A DNA stretch of 64,000 nucleotides from Hymenobacter rigui (GCF_003944715.1 NZ_RWIT01000001.1:1-64000), one strand, 5' to 3'; shown: positions 36,301 to 45,620, counted from the stretch's first letter. Translations and numbers: made by a program. Notes: generated by a model from the sequence alone, not told the origin.

Positions 36301-37656
36301 CGTAATGACCACGTTACTGAGTAGACCAGTGCTATTACCGATGCCGGTAATTTCATTGGTGCCAGCTGCGTAGGTGTTCACGCCGTTGTCGGCCAGGTCA
36401 ATATCGGCGGCAGTCAGCGTGTAAATAGTGTTGTTGGCCTGATAACCCTCCACCTTCACAATGTCCGTCCAGCCTGAGCCGTTGGTTGTGCCCGCCAGTT
36501 TATCAATATCATTGATGGCAAACGTGAAGCCTTTTACTGTCCGACTGAGTGTAAACGTCAGCACCACGTTGTTCGTCGTACTGGCGTTGGTGGTGTAGTC
36601 CGTGGTCAGGTTCAGGGCCTTTCCCCCAAAGGCATTCACTACCGAAAGCGACGACTCGGTGGCGGCTACCGAAGAGGTAAAACCTGAGGTGATAGTGGTA
36701 CCGGCAGCCGTCAGGCTGCGGCTGATTTTCCAGTCCTCACCGGTGGTCTGGGCCCGGAAGTTTACCGAGTTACCGTCCGTGCAGGTGCTTTTGGCAACCG
36801 GAATGGAATACGTATTGGGCGAAATATCCGTGCTGGTGGCATCTTGGGCAGAATATGTGAAAACTACCGATCCGAATACCGTGGCTACCGGGTCAAAAGA
36901 GAGGTTCCCAATCTGAGCGACGGGAATTACCTGATTCACGCTCACCGGGCTGCCGTTTAGGGCCAGGGTACCCTGGGTGGCGGTATTGGGAATGGAGTTG
37001 ATTACATAGCCCGTAATGGTCCCATTATTGTCTGTGCCTGCAAGTGAGGGGGCTAGTATAGTAGCCGCTGCGCCGCTGGAAATGACATCGTTCACGACAT
37101 CTGCGGTAACGGGACCACCCACCTGAAACCGGTACGTAGCCGTACCCGACAGATTGTTGGCCGCGTCATACGCCCGGAACGTGAAGGAGGTAGTGCCAAG
37201 CGTGGCAGTGGTAGCGGCCGCAAACCGCAGAAACTGAGCCTGAGCCGTCGAATAGTTTGTATTAATCGCCGCATTGATATAGCCACTCAGCTGGGCGTTG
37301 GCAATCTGCAGAGTGCCTTGGGCCGCTGGAGGCAACGTAACGAGACGAAAGCCCGATAAATCACCATCGGAATCTGTTCCGGATAGGCCGGGACTTAAAT
37401 TCGTATTCGTCGCCGTGTTGGGTACTACCGTAGTCGACGTAATGTCCGTCACTACCGGGTTAGCCAGCGGGCGCAGCGCAGCCGGCTGCTTGGTAGTCGG
37501 CTTTGTAAAAGGCGGCATGATAGCCTGATAAGAGGGCTGCCACACGGAGCCATCAACAGCATCCGGATAAGGATGCACAAGCTGTGCCCAGCCAGCCGAG
37601 CTGCCCAAGCCAATCCAAGCTAGTAGCGAAATGGCTAATCGTAAGCATGTTCTCAT
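30328..37656 (-). CDS. Giant T9SS adhesin with DUF11 repeats and a PA14 domain
   Basis: A 2442-residue surface or secreted protein. Signal peptide MRTCLRLAISLLAWIGLGSS. After cadherin-like and Calx-like segments, at least nine DUF11 repeats occur between residues about 490 and 1960, each starting D-L/V-x-T-x-I and containing VTYTVTxxNNG and TVQLPTG. A PA14 domain interrupts them at about 750-917 (GLYAEYFSGYFNDNLAFLDG, SDDAAYLWLDG, LLVIYGENAGQNVLTLEYA), a possible carbohydrate-binding unit. The C-terminus has the shared LPVTLVSFTAQASGQNAKLS module and a T9SS sorting domain from VYPNPASGTQDARLDL. Closely related to the next gene upstream; probably a tandem duplication. Confidence 0.92.
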   Translation of the reverse strand: MRTCLRLAISLLAWIGLGSSAGWAQLVHPYPDAVDGSVWQPSYQAIMPPFTKPTTKQPAALRPLANPVVTDITSTTVVPNTATNTNLSPGLSGTDSDGDLSGFRLVTLPPAAQGTLQIANAQLSGYINAAINTNYSTAQAQFLRFAAATTATLGTTSFTFRAYDAANNLSGTATYRFQVGGPVTADVVNDVISSGAAATILAPSLAGTDNNGTITGYVINSIPNTATQGTLALNGSPVSVNQVIPVAQIGNLSFDPVATVFGSVVFTYSAQDATSTDISPNTYSIPVAKSTCTDGNSVNFRAQTTGEDWKISRSLTAAGTTITSGFTSSVAATESSLSVVNAFGGKALNLTTDYTTNASTTNNVVLTFTLSRTVKGFTFAINDIDKLAGTTNGSGWTDIVKVEGYQANNTIYTLTAADIDLADNGVNTYAAGTNEITGIGNSTGLLSNVVITFPVAINKVVITYRNGQTTQPDPGGQIIGFNSFGWCAEADVATSITPPATLQAGQVSGNYTVTYANNGPDAANTATRVVTIPANTASAVTSGSGTVTGSQTTGWTITYPGGSFASGNSVSYTFTVTPLPVASITATTTTTTSTDQGADTGVNTASTTTAVTPVADIATTLSTSQTAVAPGTSITYTAQVTNNGPSTATAVVPTVQLLSGLNLTATNLPDGGSYNNDNGLVTFPSTTVNSGAAPTFRIVFPAPNYNTTITGKASSTASTTDLTATNNNGSLANANVTTVVTLPTNGCAGAQYGPTRSSGLYAEYFSGYFNDNLAFLDGKTAGLARYDATLNFPANSSWGNLTPTAGGSASNPEAFTARYRGSLNIATAGSYTFYLNSDDAAYLWLDGAALAPTTANATINNGGLHVAQERTVTLTLSAGVHNLLVIYGENAGQNVLTLEYASAGAGVSRQIVPNSVLCASASQPPVASNITNTPAIPDNNGPTAIAALSATDPDGQIDSYTIVTLPSASAGVLYLLSGSTLTAVTAGQVIPAASAGNLRFDPVSGFGTNGGAAASFTYLATDNSGTTSNTATYNLTVANSPVAVNDQSFTAPNTAVSFNVATNDTGPKDAATVDLDPNTAGIQTTKTVAGQGTFTVDNTGLVTFTPVNGFTGTAVIPYTINGTSGAVSNQANIAVTVRALADVATTISTSASTVTAGQSVTFTVTTTNVNTAGNTPATGVTQTLQLPAGLGTVAFSNGGSYNNTTGLVTLLSNGTLALGASNSYGITFTAPASGPIVGTAQVTTASNETVLTNNLISASVAVTPTYDLTTRISGPATVVTGQPVTFSVTSLNLGTGLATGVAQTVTLPRNLTNVYVSDNGTYDAANGLVTFPTLATLPNGQNVNHVISFVAPAAGTVSAVANISGTGNETPTTNNQATASLTVNAAGTTNQANLFSTITASTASPAPGDVYTYTVTYGNNGPSSATNTSLRILLAPGLTVTGLPSGYSYNATTGEVTPAAVTATMASGFSSSFTFNVTAPAAGTVLATSAIAGTTIDPVPGNNQTEVSVTVTPRTDLLTTVSGPTTAVANQLVTYNATVANNGAAAAAGTTQVVRIPAYLGTANVTITGGGTYNNATGEVTFDLGTVNAGTQVQNTISFSMPTEAQISVMSSVATGTPETNVANNTATVTTTSQRSSDVQVFLASPASPIVVGMPVVYSVTTANNGESPAASVTTTVQLPTGLSGVTVSGGGTYDAATGVVTFATRTEVPAGPNGTVTNTISFQAPEAKRLTVTAVANVSGATNDLNLGNNVVQSNVVVNQPTTATSDLAVTISSDASTYTAGSPITYTVIVTNNGTATATDVRTRVALPGDLTGFTGPAGASYSTNSGVVLVTSNTANVSLASGSSLTYTFSVNAPGAGPVLAVASTSSDNTDNVPANNINQNSVAITTLADVQTVLDGVGTAAAGSTVSYTVITRNNGTSPASNVQQTVQLPTGLTGVVVSGGGTYDSNSGVVTFPTITTLNSGTAQAVTNTISFTFPTASYRLVANVSTTTAEGGVTANNTDPFTTNIANQAPVARNVVNSVTAPDGNSATVAQPISTLAATDADGTIRSFTLTNLPNTTTQGTLYVNGVAAMEGQVVLLADASKLSFKPVSSFIGNAFFDYTATDNDNAVSSNTAVYTIPVASDNGSVYAKTPTKGGSNQYQNNDVLAYVVDPNGAVYSSTGTIYDATTGALANASVANGLPTTGTNATISPADQNTLSAVGLALNPATGQVYVANRLLLKQGSYTVSITTTDIYGGVTTQSVTIPIGASPLPVTLVSFTAQASGQNAKLSWTTTQEVNNDHFVLERSFDGQSFEMLQQVKGQGTTSATTRYSEVDAQVAAKAQGRVVYYRLRQVDTDGTQALSAVQTVSFTTTARMSVEVYPNPASGTQDARLDLSGIAAGTYQVTITDMAGRLVRTLQAEGGATHSLDVQGLPQGNYVVRVEGNGQSVIRRLTKVE

Positions 37657-37718
37657 TGAAAAAAAGTATGGTGAATGCGAAGAGTGTGAATACTATACCT
37701 GGAGATTATCACTTGCTA

Positions 37719-37726
37719 CAAAGCTA
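37719..37726 (-). promoter_or_regulatory. Putative -7 promoter box of the 2442-residue adhesin
   Basis: TAGCTTTG matches TAnnTTTG, 63-70 bases before the ATG at 37656. The spacing is nearly the same as for the beta-helix adhesin. Confidence 0.45.
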
Positions 37727-38028
37727 GACTGGACACTGCGCGGGTCTTTTTAATCTCGCTGAACTGACCTATTGTGTAGGTAAACTGTGGGTTTTTGATT
37801 GTGAAAATCGATTGACTAACATCTTGGGAAGAGATTCATTATCAGCTAGTATGCTCTGAATGAAATAGGTTACGGGATTTTCTGTTTCGTTGGATTTACT
37901 CGTGATGTTATGAAAATATGATTGTTGAAATTTAACAGTGTGGTTTTGGTGTATTATGTTAAAAGTGAGTTGTTTGAATGGTTTAATGAGGTGCCAGGTT
38001 CAGGTTCTCAGTATGCCAATGAACGCAT

Positions 38029-38074
38029 AACACCAACGCCCGGCTTCTTTCACAAGAAGCCGGGCGTTGGTGTT
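38029..38074 (-). terminator. Hairpin after the 2323-residue adhesin
   Basis: Arms 38029-38049 and 38054-38074 are a perfect 21-bp stem with a 4-base loop, about 20 bases after the stop. There is no long T-run, but position and stability fit a terminator. Confidence 0.75.
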
Positions 38075-38094
38075 ATTTTCAAAATAATTCCCTA

Positions 38095-41000
38095 TTACTC
38101 CGCTTTCGTCAGGCGCTTGGTAAAGCTCTGGCCCTGACCCTGCACCTGCACTAAATAGGTGCCTTGCGGCAGATCAACTACTTCCAGGTTCTGCCGGGTA
38201 CCACCCGCACCGGCAACTGAACGTACAGTGCGGCCCGCCATGTCAGTAATAGTTACGGTATACTGGCCGGTCGGTAGCTCGGTCAGGTCCAGGAACGTGT
38301 CAGTCTGATTCGTAGCCGGATTGGGGTACACGTTCACCTCCGCGCGGACTGTGCTGGCAAATGCTACCGTTTGCACGGTGCTCAGGCTAAAGGTGCCATC
38401 CGCATCTACTTGGCGCAGACGGTAGTACACAGTGCCAGAGGCTTTGCGGCCTATGCCAGCATCAGTGAAGGTGTAAGCGGTAGCCGTGGAGGTAGTACCC
38501 TGGCCTTTCACCTGCTGAACGGCTTCAAACTCCTGGCCATTGAGGCTGCGCTCTACCACAAAATGGTCGTTGTTTACCTCTTGCGCCGTACGCCAGCTCA
38601 GCTGGGCATCGGCAGCTACGGCTTTCACCGTGAAGCTGACCAGGGTAACGGGTAGCGGTGCCATGCCAATGGTGAAGGTAACCGGCTGGGTGTTGGTGCC
38701 GCCGTACACATCGGTAGTCGTTACCTGAATGGTGTAGGTTCCGGCTTTGAGCTTGGTGCGGTCCTGCACCGAAATCAGACCGGTTACGGCGTCCAGCTGC
38801 AGGCCCAGCGTGCTGAGCTGGGTAGTGCCCGCCGCATTGGTAGCCGCAGTGGCCAGGCCGTTGGCCGCTACGGAGCCATCGGAGCTGTATTTGCCACCAT
38901 TCACGTCGAATACTAAGGCAATGGGGTCGTTGTTCTGGTAAGAGGTAGCCACCGTGCCGCCTTTTACCGGCGAGTTGGTGTACACCGAGTTAATGTCTTG
39001 CCCAACCGGAACCGTGTACAGCGCGGCCGTGGAAGTGACATTGCCATTATCAGTAGCCGTGAAAGTGAAGAACACGTTGCCTACGTAGCCAGCGGCCGGG
39101 TCGAATGAGAGCAGGGCGGCATCAGCGGCCGGAATAGTCTGGCCTATTGTTACCGGGTTGCCAGCGTAATACAACACACCCTGAGCCGCAGTGGGCAGGC
39201 TGGTGATGGTGAAGGACGAAACCGTGCCATCGGCATCCCGGCCCTGCAGCGCCGACAGCGGTATTGCACCAGCCGAGTTGCCCACGGGAGTACGCTGGGC
39301 ATTAACCACCGCAACGGCCGTGGGAGGCTGGTTGGTCATGGCCGTGTTCTGGGTAGAGCTATTGTTGCCGCTGTTGGTTTCGGCAGTGGTAGTGGTAACC
39401 GTACCAATAGCCGCAAAAGCCGTAGTCGGGGCCGTGAAGCTGATGGTATTGGTTACCGCATTGGCCGAGCCCGGTTGCAGTGCGCCAATGGCCGGGAAGG
39501 TCACCAATCCAGAGCCGATGTTATAGGTGCCACCACCTGATACAACAACATTACTCAGGCCGCCGGGCAGTTGCACGGTCTGCTGTACGCCCGCCGCCGC
39601 CGACGGGCCGTTGTTGAGCGTCACCACGTTGTACGTAGCCGAAGCGCCGGGGCTGATGCTGACGGGACCAGTCACAGTGGTTATCACATCGGCCTGCGGA
39701 GTTACCGTAATGGTGCTGGAGGCCGAGTTGTTAGCGGTATCGGTTTCCGTCTGGTCGGCGCTGGTAAAAGCCAGAGCCGTGAACGAGCCACTGGCTGGCG
39801 CATTCACCGTGACGGTGTACGTGGCGGCGCCCCCCGCAGCCAGTGTAGCACTTGTTGGGAGAGTTACTACGCCGGTAGTGCTGTTGTACGTAGCGCCTGT
39901 GGGCAATACTATCCCCGTCAGGCCGGCGGGCAGGTATAGTACCGGCTGCACATTGGTAGCTGCTGTGGCGCTGCCGGCGCTGTTGGTAGCGGTTACGGTG
40001 AAGACAACCGGCTGACCGGGCGTACGGGTAATGGTATTGGCCGAAACCGTGGTTACCACATCCACCGTCTGGGCCGTAGGAGCCGTAATCGTAGTGGTAG
40101 CCGTAGCAGAGTTGTTGGTCGTTACTTCCTCATTATCAGCTGCTGTGTTAGCCGCTACCAGCAGTTGCGTAGTGGTCGGGGCCGTGAAGCTGATGGTATT
40201 GGTTACGGAGCCCGCCGGCTGCGAGGCAATGGTGGGGAAGGTCACCAGGCCGGTAACACTGCTGTACGAGCCCCCGCCCGATACCGTCACGCCCGTCAGG
40301 CCCGTAGGCAGCTGCACCGTGGTAACGGCATTTTGTGCTACCGATGTGCCGTTGTTGGTGGTCGTAACCGAATACACCACCGGGTTGCCGGCTACCACGG
40401 TACCGGGACCCGTCAGGCTCACGGCCAGATCGGCTACCGGAGTTACAGAAGTGGTTGCCGCCGAGCGGTTGTTGGCGGTAACCGCCTCGGCCGTTGCCGT
40501 AGCCACCGACGCCACGTTGCTCAGTGGGCCGCCGGCCGGTGCAGTGTACGTAATAGTATTGGTAAGCGAAGCGCCGGGCAACTGTGAGGCAATAGTAGGG
40601 AAGGTAACTACTCCGGTTACGCTGTTGTAAGTGCCACCACCCGATACCATCACGCCCGTCAGGCCCGCCGGAATCTGTACCGTTTGCTGCACGCTGACGG
40701 CGGCGGTGTTGCCGACATTGGCGGTAGTAACGGTGTAGGTAACCGCCTGGCCGGCAGTAGCAGCCGCCGGGCCGGTAAGCGTGGTTGCTACGTCCGTCAC
40801 AGGGGCTATCCGCACGTTGGTCGTGGAGATGTTGTTGGCAGGCATAGGGTCCGGCGTGCCCGAGGCCACACTGGCCCCGGCCAGTAGGTTACCGGCCGCC
40901 GGCGCATTCACCGTTACTGTGTAGGAAGTGCTACTGCCCGCGTTCTGAGTGCCGATGGCCGGGAAGGTTACCACGCCGGTTGCGCTGTTGTAAGTGCCCC

Positions 41001-44000
41001 CGCCCGAAACCGTTACGCCCGTCAGACCGGCTGGCAACGAAACGGCAGTTACCACATTGATAGCCGGATTCAGTCCGTCGTTGCCCTGCGTGATGGTATA
41101 GGTTACCGGCCCGCCCGGGGCCACCGAGGCCGCCGATGAAGTAATGGTGGTAAACAAGTTGGCACTGGTGGCCGGGGCTGCCGTAACGGCGGTAGCCGCT
41201 GCCGTAGCCGAGTTATTGCCCGGGTTGGAGTCGCCGACAGTGGGGGTTACGCTGGCCGTGGCCGTGAAGCCGGTAGCCGGTGCCAGGAAGCTGATGGTAT
41301 TATTCTGGCTGGCACCGCTGGTCAGGGTAGCAATAGCCGGGAAAGTTACCACCCCACTGCCGCTGTCGTAAGTGCCATTATTGCTTACGTACACGCCCGT
41401 GAGGTTCGTGGGCAGCTGCACCGTTTGCGTAGCGCCCGCCGCCACCGACGGCCCGTTGTTCTGAGTGATAACGCTGAAAGTAGTCAGCGTACCCGCTACC
41501 GTGGTAGTCGGACCGGTGATGCGCGTCACCAGATCAAATACCGGCGTAAGGGCAATGGTAGCCGAAGCCGTGTTGTTGGCCGTCTGGCCCAGCTCCACAT
41601 CGGGCGTGGAAATACTGGCCGTAGCCGTTACGCCGCTGCCCGTCGTTGGAGCCGTAAACAGAATCTGGAAGCTGTTCGAGGTACCGCTGGCCAGGGTGGG
41701 GAGCGTGGGGAAAGTTACGAGGCCGGTAGCGGCATCGTAGGAGCCGCCATCCGGCAACGACACGCCTGTGAGGCCGGCCGGCAGCTGCACCTGGCGGATT
41801 ACGCTGGTAGCCGTGTTGGGGCCGTTATTGGTGAATGTAGCGGTAAACTGTCCCTGCGTACCCGCATTAATTGGGCTGGCTGCCGTGGTCAGGGTTACGG
41901 CCACATCGGCTACAGCCTGCACATCCAGCGCCAGAGTAAACTGGTCGGGGGCGGTGTTGGCTCCCTGGCCGGTGGTGGTGCTGGTGGTGCTGCGCAGCGT
42001 AGCAGCGCCGGGGGTAGTAGGTGCCGTAAAGCTGAACTGATACGCGTTGGCAGTACTGGCCGCCAGGGTAGCCGCCGTTCCGAAGTCAATAACCCGGGTA
42101 GTGGCGTTGTAGGTTGCCCCGTTCGGAATAACCACGTTGGTAGCTCCGGCGGGCAGCGTAACCGTTTGGGCTACCGTGCTGGCACTGCTCAGGCCAGTGT
42201 TGCTGAACGACACCGTGTACGTACCAGAGGGCTGCCCTGCCAACAGGCTGGTCGGACCATTGATGACGGTCGTTACGTCGGCTACGGGGTTTACCACCAC
42301 CGTGCCGCTGGCCGAGTTATTGGCCGTATTGCCCCCTTCACTGGCATCTCCACTGATAACGGCTGCCGCCGTAACCGAGGTAGCATTAGCCGGCGCAGTA
42401 AAGGTGATAGTCGAGTTCTGCGAAGCCCCATTGGCCAGTGAGGCCAGAGAGGTGTAGGTTACCACACCGGTAGTGGCATTGTACGTGCCCCCGTTAGAGG
42501 CCGTCACGCCCGTAAGACCGGCCGGCAGCTGCACCTGGCGCACCACGTTGTTGGAGGCATCGGGGCCATTGTTGGTGAACACCACGTCGAACCGGCCCTG
42601 AGTACCGGCCGTAATGGGCGTGGTCTGCGGAGTAACCGTAGTTGCCAGGTCGGCCTGGGCGCAGAAGCTCAGGCTGTTGATACCGATGGTAGCCGTACGG
42701 GATGCGGTGAAAAGGGCATTCGTATTGGAAAACACGATTTCCAGCCGCCGGACCGGGGTAGTAAACCGAACCGTAGCGGTGCCGTTGGGTGAGCCGGCCG
42801 CTACGGCTGCTGTGCCCTGCACCGTATTGGCGGAAGTAAATGAAACCGAAGAGCCTAACGTGAAATTAGCCGTCGACAAGCTGGCTGCCGTCCCGGCGGT
42901 GGTGGTGGTATATCCATTGAACTGCACCGCTTCCGTGAGTTGCGTGCCGGTATCAATGTCCTGTAGCGCCAGTGTGAGGTTGTCAACCGGCCGGCTAAAC
43001 AATAGCGTGGCCGTGGCCGTGCGGGTTGCTGTATTGGTGGTTAGCTGCCATACCAAACTCTGCCCCGATAAATTGCCATCCGTGCCGACACTGAATACAT
43101 CAGCGACTGTATTCTGGGCGTAGCTGTAGGTGTAGCTGGTGCCGCCCAGCGTCTCGGTGCCGGTTTTGCGGCTACCCGTTGTGGCGGAGGTATAATCCAG
43201 CGTGCTTACCTGGTTACAGTCACTTACCGTGAGGTTGCGGGTGGCCGTGTTGTTGGCTGTAGCCCCATTCTCGTTGCCGGGCGTGCTGGTGTTAGCCGTC
43301 AGCGTGTAAGCACCGGTAGCCGAAGGCACCGTAAAGCTGAACGTGAACGACGAAGGGCTGCCACTGGCCACCGAAGCGGCCGTGCCGAAGTCGATGGTGC
43401 GGGTCGCCGCATCGTAGTTAGCGCCCAATGGAATCGTGACATTGGTAGCACCAGCTGGTAGAGTCACTGTGCGAGTTACCTGCTGAGCCGCGTCGGGGCC
43501 GTTGTTGCCGTACTCCACCGTGTAACTGACGGTGTTGCCAACGTTGGCGGCCACCGGGCCGGCCGTAAAGCGGGTGTACACATCCACCACCGAGCACCAC
43601 GAGAGGGAGTTAATGCCGATAACCTGTCCGCCAGGGTCCGCCACGGGCTCTGTGTTGCGGTACGTAAGGCGCAGGCGTACAATAGCCTGCGGAAATGTTA
43701 CTACCACGTTGCTGTTGGGCCCGAAGTTGTTGGAGTTGCCCTGGCCCGTAATCAGGTTCGTGGCTGAAAAGTTATTGGAGCCGTTCGGGGCCAGGGCCAC
43801 ATCTGCAGAGGAAAGGGTAATAATCTGTCCGCTGGCTGTGTAGCCATCCAATTGCACCTGGTCGCGCCAGGTGTTATTCACCTGGTCAATATCCGCCAGG
43901 GCAATGGAGAAGTTATCCAGGGGCCGGCTGAAGGATAAGTCGATGGAAGACGCCGTATTAGACGATGACGTGTAGTCAGTCGACCACAGCAGAGACTTGC

Positions 44001-45066
44001 CAGGCAGGGCCTGGTTGTCTTCTACCTGCAACGTTGTCTGGCCGCTGGGGGCCGTGTAATTGCTGGCCGTAATCGTCACCCCTTCCACCAGCACCGATTG
44101 GGTAGTCTGGAAGTTCTGACCATCGGGCTGGTTGGCGAAGTTGAGGGTGCTGGCCTGGCCGCAGGTAGCCTTGGCTACGGGAATTCCGTAGCTGGCGCTG
44201 CTACCACTGGTGCCGTTGGCATTGCGCGCGCGGTAGTTGAACACCACTGTACCAAAAAAGCCCGCCGCCGGATCGAAAGTCAGCTGCGCGGCCTGTGCGG
44301 CAGGAACCACTTGTCCAACCGTTATGGCGGTACCATTCAGGGCCAGTACGCCCTGGGCAGCAGTCGGCAGACTCAGAATAACGTAATCGGTGGCGGCAAT
44401 GCTGCCGGGCTCCACCGACAGCGGCTCCGTAAGGGTAGTGGCCGGGGCGCCGGCCGGTACAATCTGAGAAATCAGCGCGGCCGCTACTGGCGTCTGCTCC
44501 ACGTTGATGGTAAAGGTGGCCGACGAAGAGGATAGCTCCCCATTGCTGTTGCGGGCGCGCCACAAAAACGAGGTAGTGCCCGTCGCATTGGCCGTCGGGC
44601 GAATCAGGACCTGATTGTAATCCGCCAGCAACTCTTCATCCGGCGCAACTGTGATTTGCTTAATGGCACCGCTGGATGAGTTATATACATACAGCTCGGC
44701 CACCGTAGCCGACGGCACCGAAAAGAACCGGTAGGCGGTGATAGGAAAGCCGCCGTTGTTAGTAACGTTCAGGTTGATAATGTAATACAGACCGGTAGTG
44801 CCCCCAATAGTAACCGTCTGGTTGGCTACAGTAGGGGCGGCATTGGGCCGACCGGCATCCTTGCTGTCCAATACCTTGGTGGTAACGGCTTGAACCGGAA
44901 TGATTTCCGGTCGCAATTGCCGGAAAGTCGGGGGCTGCAGGTCGCTGATGCTAGGCATTACCGCTGGTAGCGACGAGGATGGCACTACCCGTTGAGCCTG
45001 CACGTCGGGTGATACCAGACCAGCTGCCAATAGCAGTGAGGTCCAGAGACGTAAAGCTTTCTTCAT
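38095..45066 (-). CDS. Giant T9SS adhesin with about ten DUF11 repeats
   Basis: A 2323-residue surface or secreted protein starting at the ATG at 45066 (MKKALRLWTSLLLAAGLVS, cleavage near VQAQR). The frame extends upstream to 45201, but only this start gives a proper signal peptide. Two cadherin-like segments and a domain with NFSIALADIDQVNNTWRDQV precede the repeats. About ten DUF11 repeats run from residue about 490 to 1870, with NNGPDAA/NNGPSVA and TVQLPAG signatures. The end carries LPVTLVSFTVKAVAADAQLS and a T9SS domain from VYPNPATNQTDTFLDL. No PA14 domain, unlike its neighbour. Role by inference: adhesion or biofilm. Confidence 0.92.
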   Translation of the reverse strand: MKKALRLWTSLLLAAGLVSPDVQAQRVVPSSSLPAVMPSISDLQPPTFRQLRPEIIPVQAVTTKVLDSKDAGRPNAAPTVANQTVTIGGTTGLYYIINLNVTNNGGFPITAYRFFSVPSATVAELYVYNSSSGAIKQITVAPDEELLADYNQVLIRPTANATGTTSFLWRARNSNGELSSSSATFTINVEQTPVAAALISQIVPAGAPATTLTEPLSVEPGSIAATDYVILSLPTAAQGVLALNGTAITVGQVVPAAQAAQLTFDPAAGFFGTVVFNYRARNANGTSGSSASYGIPVAKATCGQASTLNFANQPDGQNFQTTQSVLVEGVTITASNYTAPSGQTTLQVEDNQALPGKSLLWSTDYTSSSNTASSIDLSFSRPLDNFSIALADIDQVNNTWRDQVQLDGYTASGQIITLSSADVALAPNGSNNFSATNLITGQGNSNNFGPNSNVVVTFPQAIVRLRLTYRNTEPVADPGGQVIGINSLSWCSVVDVYTRFTAGPVAANVGNTVSYTVEYGNNGPDAAQQVTRTVTLPAGATNVTIPLGANYDAATRTIDFGTAASVASGSPSSFTFSFTVPSATGAYTLTANTSTPGNENGATANNTATRNLTVSDCNQVSTLDYTSATTGSRKTGTETLGGTSYTYSYAQNTVADVFSVGTDGNLSGQSLVWQLTTNTATRTATATLLFSRPVDNLTLALQDIDTGTQLTEAVQFNGYTTTTAGTAASLSTANFTLGSSVSFTSANTVQGTAAVAAGSPNGTATVRFTTPVRRLEIVFSNTNALFTASRTATIGINSLSFCAQADLATTVTPQTTPITAGTQGRFDVVFTNNGPDASNNVVRQVQLPAGLTGVTASNGGTYNATTGVVTYTSLASLANGASQNSTITFTAPANATSVTAAAVISGDASEGGNTANNSASGTVVVNPVADVTTVINGPTSLLAGQPSGTYTVSFSNTGLSSASTVAQTVTLPAGATNVVIPNGATYNATTRVIDFGTAATLAASTANAYQFSFTAPTTPGAATLRSTTSTTTGQGANTAPDQFTLALDVQAVADVAVTLTTAASPINAGTQGQFTATFTNNGPNTATSVIRQVQLPAGLTGVSLPDGGSYDAATGLVTFPTLPTLASGTSNSFQILFTAPTTGSGVTATASISTPDVELGQTANNTASATIALTPVFDLVTRITGPTTTVAGTLTTFSVITQNNGPSVAAGATQTVQLPTNLTGVYVSNNGTYDSGSGVVTFPAIATLTSGASQNNTISFLAPATGFTATASVTPTVGDSNPGNNSATAAATAVTAAPATSANLFTTITSSAASVAPGGPVTYTITQGNDGLNPAINVVTAVSLPAGLTGVTVSGGGTYNSATGVVTFPAIGTQNAGSSTSYTVTVNAPAAGNLLAGASVASGTPDPMPANNISTTNVRIAPVTDVATTLTGPAAATAGQAVTYTVTTANVGNTAAVSVQQTVQIPAGLTGVMVSGGGTYNSVTGVVTFPTIASQLPGASLTNTITYTAPAGGPLSNVASVATATAEAVTANNRSAATTSVTPVADLAVSLTGPGTVVAGNPVVYSVTTTNNGTSVAQNAVTTVQLPTGLTGVTVSGGGSYSSVTGLVTFPTIASQPAGSVTNTISFTAPTTTQLLVAANTAADNEEVTTNNSATATTTITAPTAQTVDVVTTVSANTITRTPGQPVVFTVTATNSAGSATAATNVQPVLYLPAGLTGIVLPTGATYNSTTGVVTLPTSATLAAGGAATYTVTVNAPASGSFTALAFTSADQTETDTANNSASSTITVTPQADVITTVTGPVSISPGASATYNVVTLNNGPSAAAGVQQTVQLPGGLSNVVVSGGGTYNIGSGLVTFPAIGALQPGSANAVTNTISFTAPTTAFAAIGTVTTTTAETNSGNNSSTQNTAMTNQPPTAVAVVNAQRTPVGNSAGAIPLSALQGRDADGTVSSFTITSLPTAAQGVLYYAGNPVTIGQTIPAADAALLSFDPAAGYVGNVFFTFTATDNGNVTSTAALYTVPVGQDINSVYTNSPVKGGTVATSYQNNDPIALVFDVNGGKYSSDGSVAANGLATAATNAAGTTQLSTLGLQLDAVTGLISVQDRTKLKAGTYTIQVTTTDVYGGTNTQPVTFTIGMAPLPVTLVSFTVKAVAADAQLSWRTAQEVNNDHFVVERSLNGQEFEAVQQVKGQGTTSTATAYTFTDAGIGRKASGTVYYRLRQVDADGTFSLSTVQTVAFASTVRAEVNVYPNPATNQTDTFLDLTELPTGQYTVTITDMAGRTVRSVAGAGGTRQNLEVVDLPQGTYLVQVQGQGQSFTKRLTKAE

Positions 45067-45620
45067 GAAGTATATAGAGTAGGTTGAAAAAGCACTTTCG
45101 TTAGCTGTCGTGCCTTGAACAGTCACGGTGAGCCGAATTTTCACGCGGTGAGAAATACCTGAAGTCAGCTCTGTTTGAACTACGTTTCCGACAAAAAACA
45201 CCTAACGCTGTGTGAACCTACGCAAGGATCAGGGGCTTTAGTTCAACCATCTAATAATGAAATACATGCATTCTTTAATTGGGAAAATGGTCCTTTTTTT
45301 ATCAATTTGGGAATGCTTTTGAAAGCATAGGGTAGTATGCGTTTCGTTATAAATCTATTGCTGTCTGACAGAGAAATAATTGAGTTTCGACAGAGGCTTG
45401 AGTAAGGTATGTGAACCAGCAGACACGCATCTGTTAGGCTGTATTTTCCCAGAACAGGAAAAGAGAAAAATTTTGTCCTACTACTCAATCAGCATTCTAA
45501 ACGCCAGCCCGGGGGCCTCTGATTGCCTGTAGTGAAAAGAGTAGTTCCTGAAAAAAAATGAGCCGCCTTCCTTTCGGAAGACGGCTCATGGGCCCGGTGT
45601 ACAGGAAACCTAGCAGCAGG
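45067..45620. other. AT-rich gap upstream of the 2323-residue adhesin
   Basis: About 550 bases with lower GC than the flanks. It includes the adhesin leader and the malQ terminator. An 81-codon minus-strand frame (45243-45488) has no recognisable features and is not called. Confidence 0.5.
45551..45589 (-). terminator. Terminator of the 4-alpha-glucanotransferase gene
   Basis: On the minus strand ATGAGCCGTCTTCC and GGAAGGCGGCTCAT pair with one mismatch, followed by TTTTTTTT. It starts 32 bases after the malQ stop. Confidence 0.92.

Larger units (their letters stand above)
37657..38094. other. AT-rich gap between the two DUF11 adhesins
   Basis: About 440 bases, visibly lower in GC than the rest. 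It holds the leader and -7 box of the downstream adhesin (37719-37726) and the 38029-38074 hairpin. A 71-codon frame at 37922 is judged accidental. Confidence 0.5.

Noticed and set aside
38095..43600. Possible CRISPR or satellite array from regular repeats
   Set aside because: The periodicity is that of degenerate protein domains (DUF11, about 120 residues) in an open reading frame, without identical short repeats or spacers.
45243..45488. 81-codon minus-strand frame in an AT-rich gap
   Set aside because: No homology, unusual composition and no leader; probably chance.
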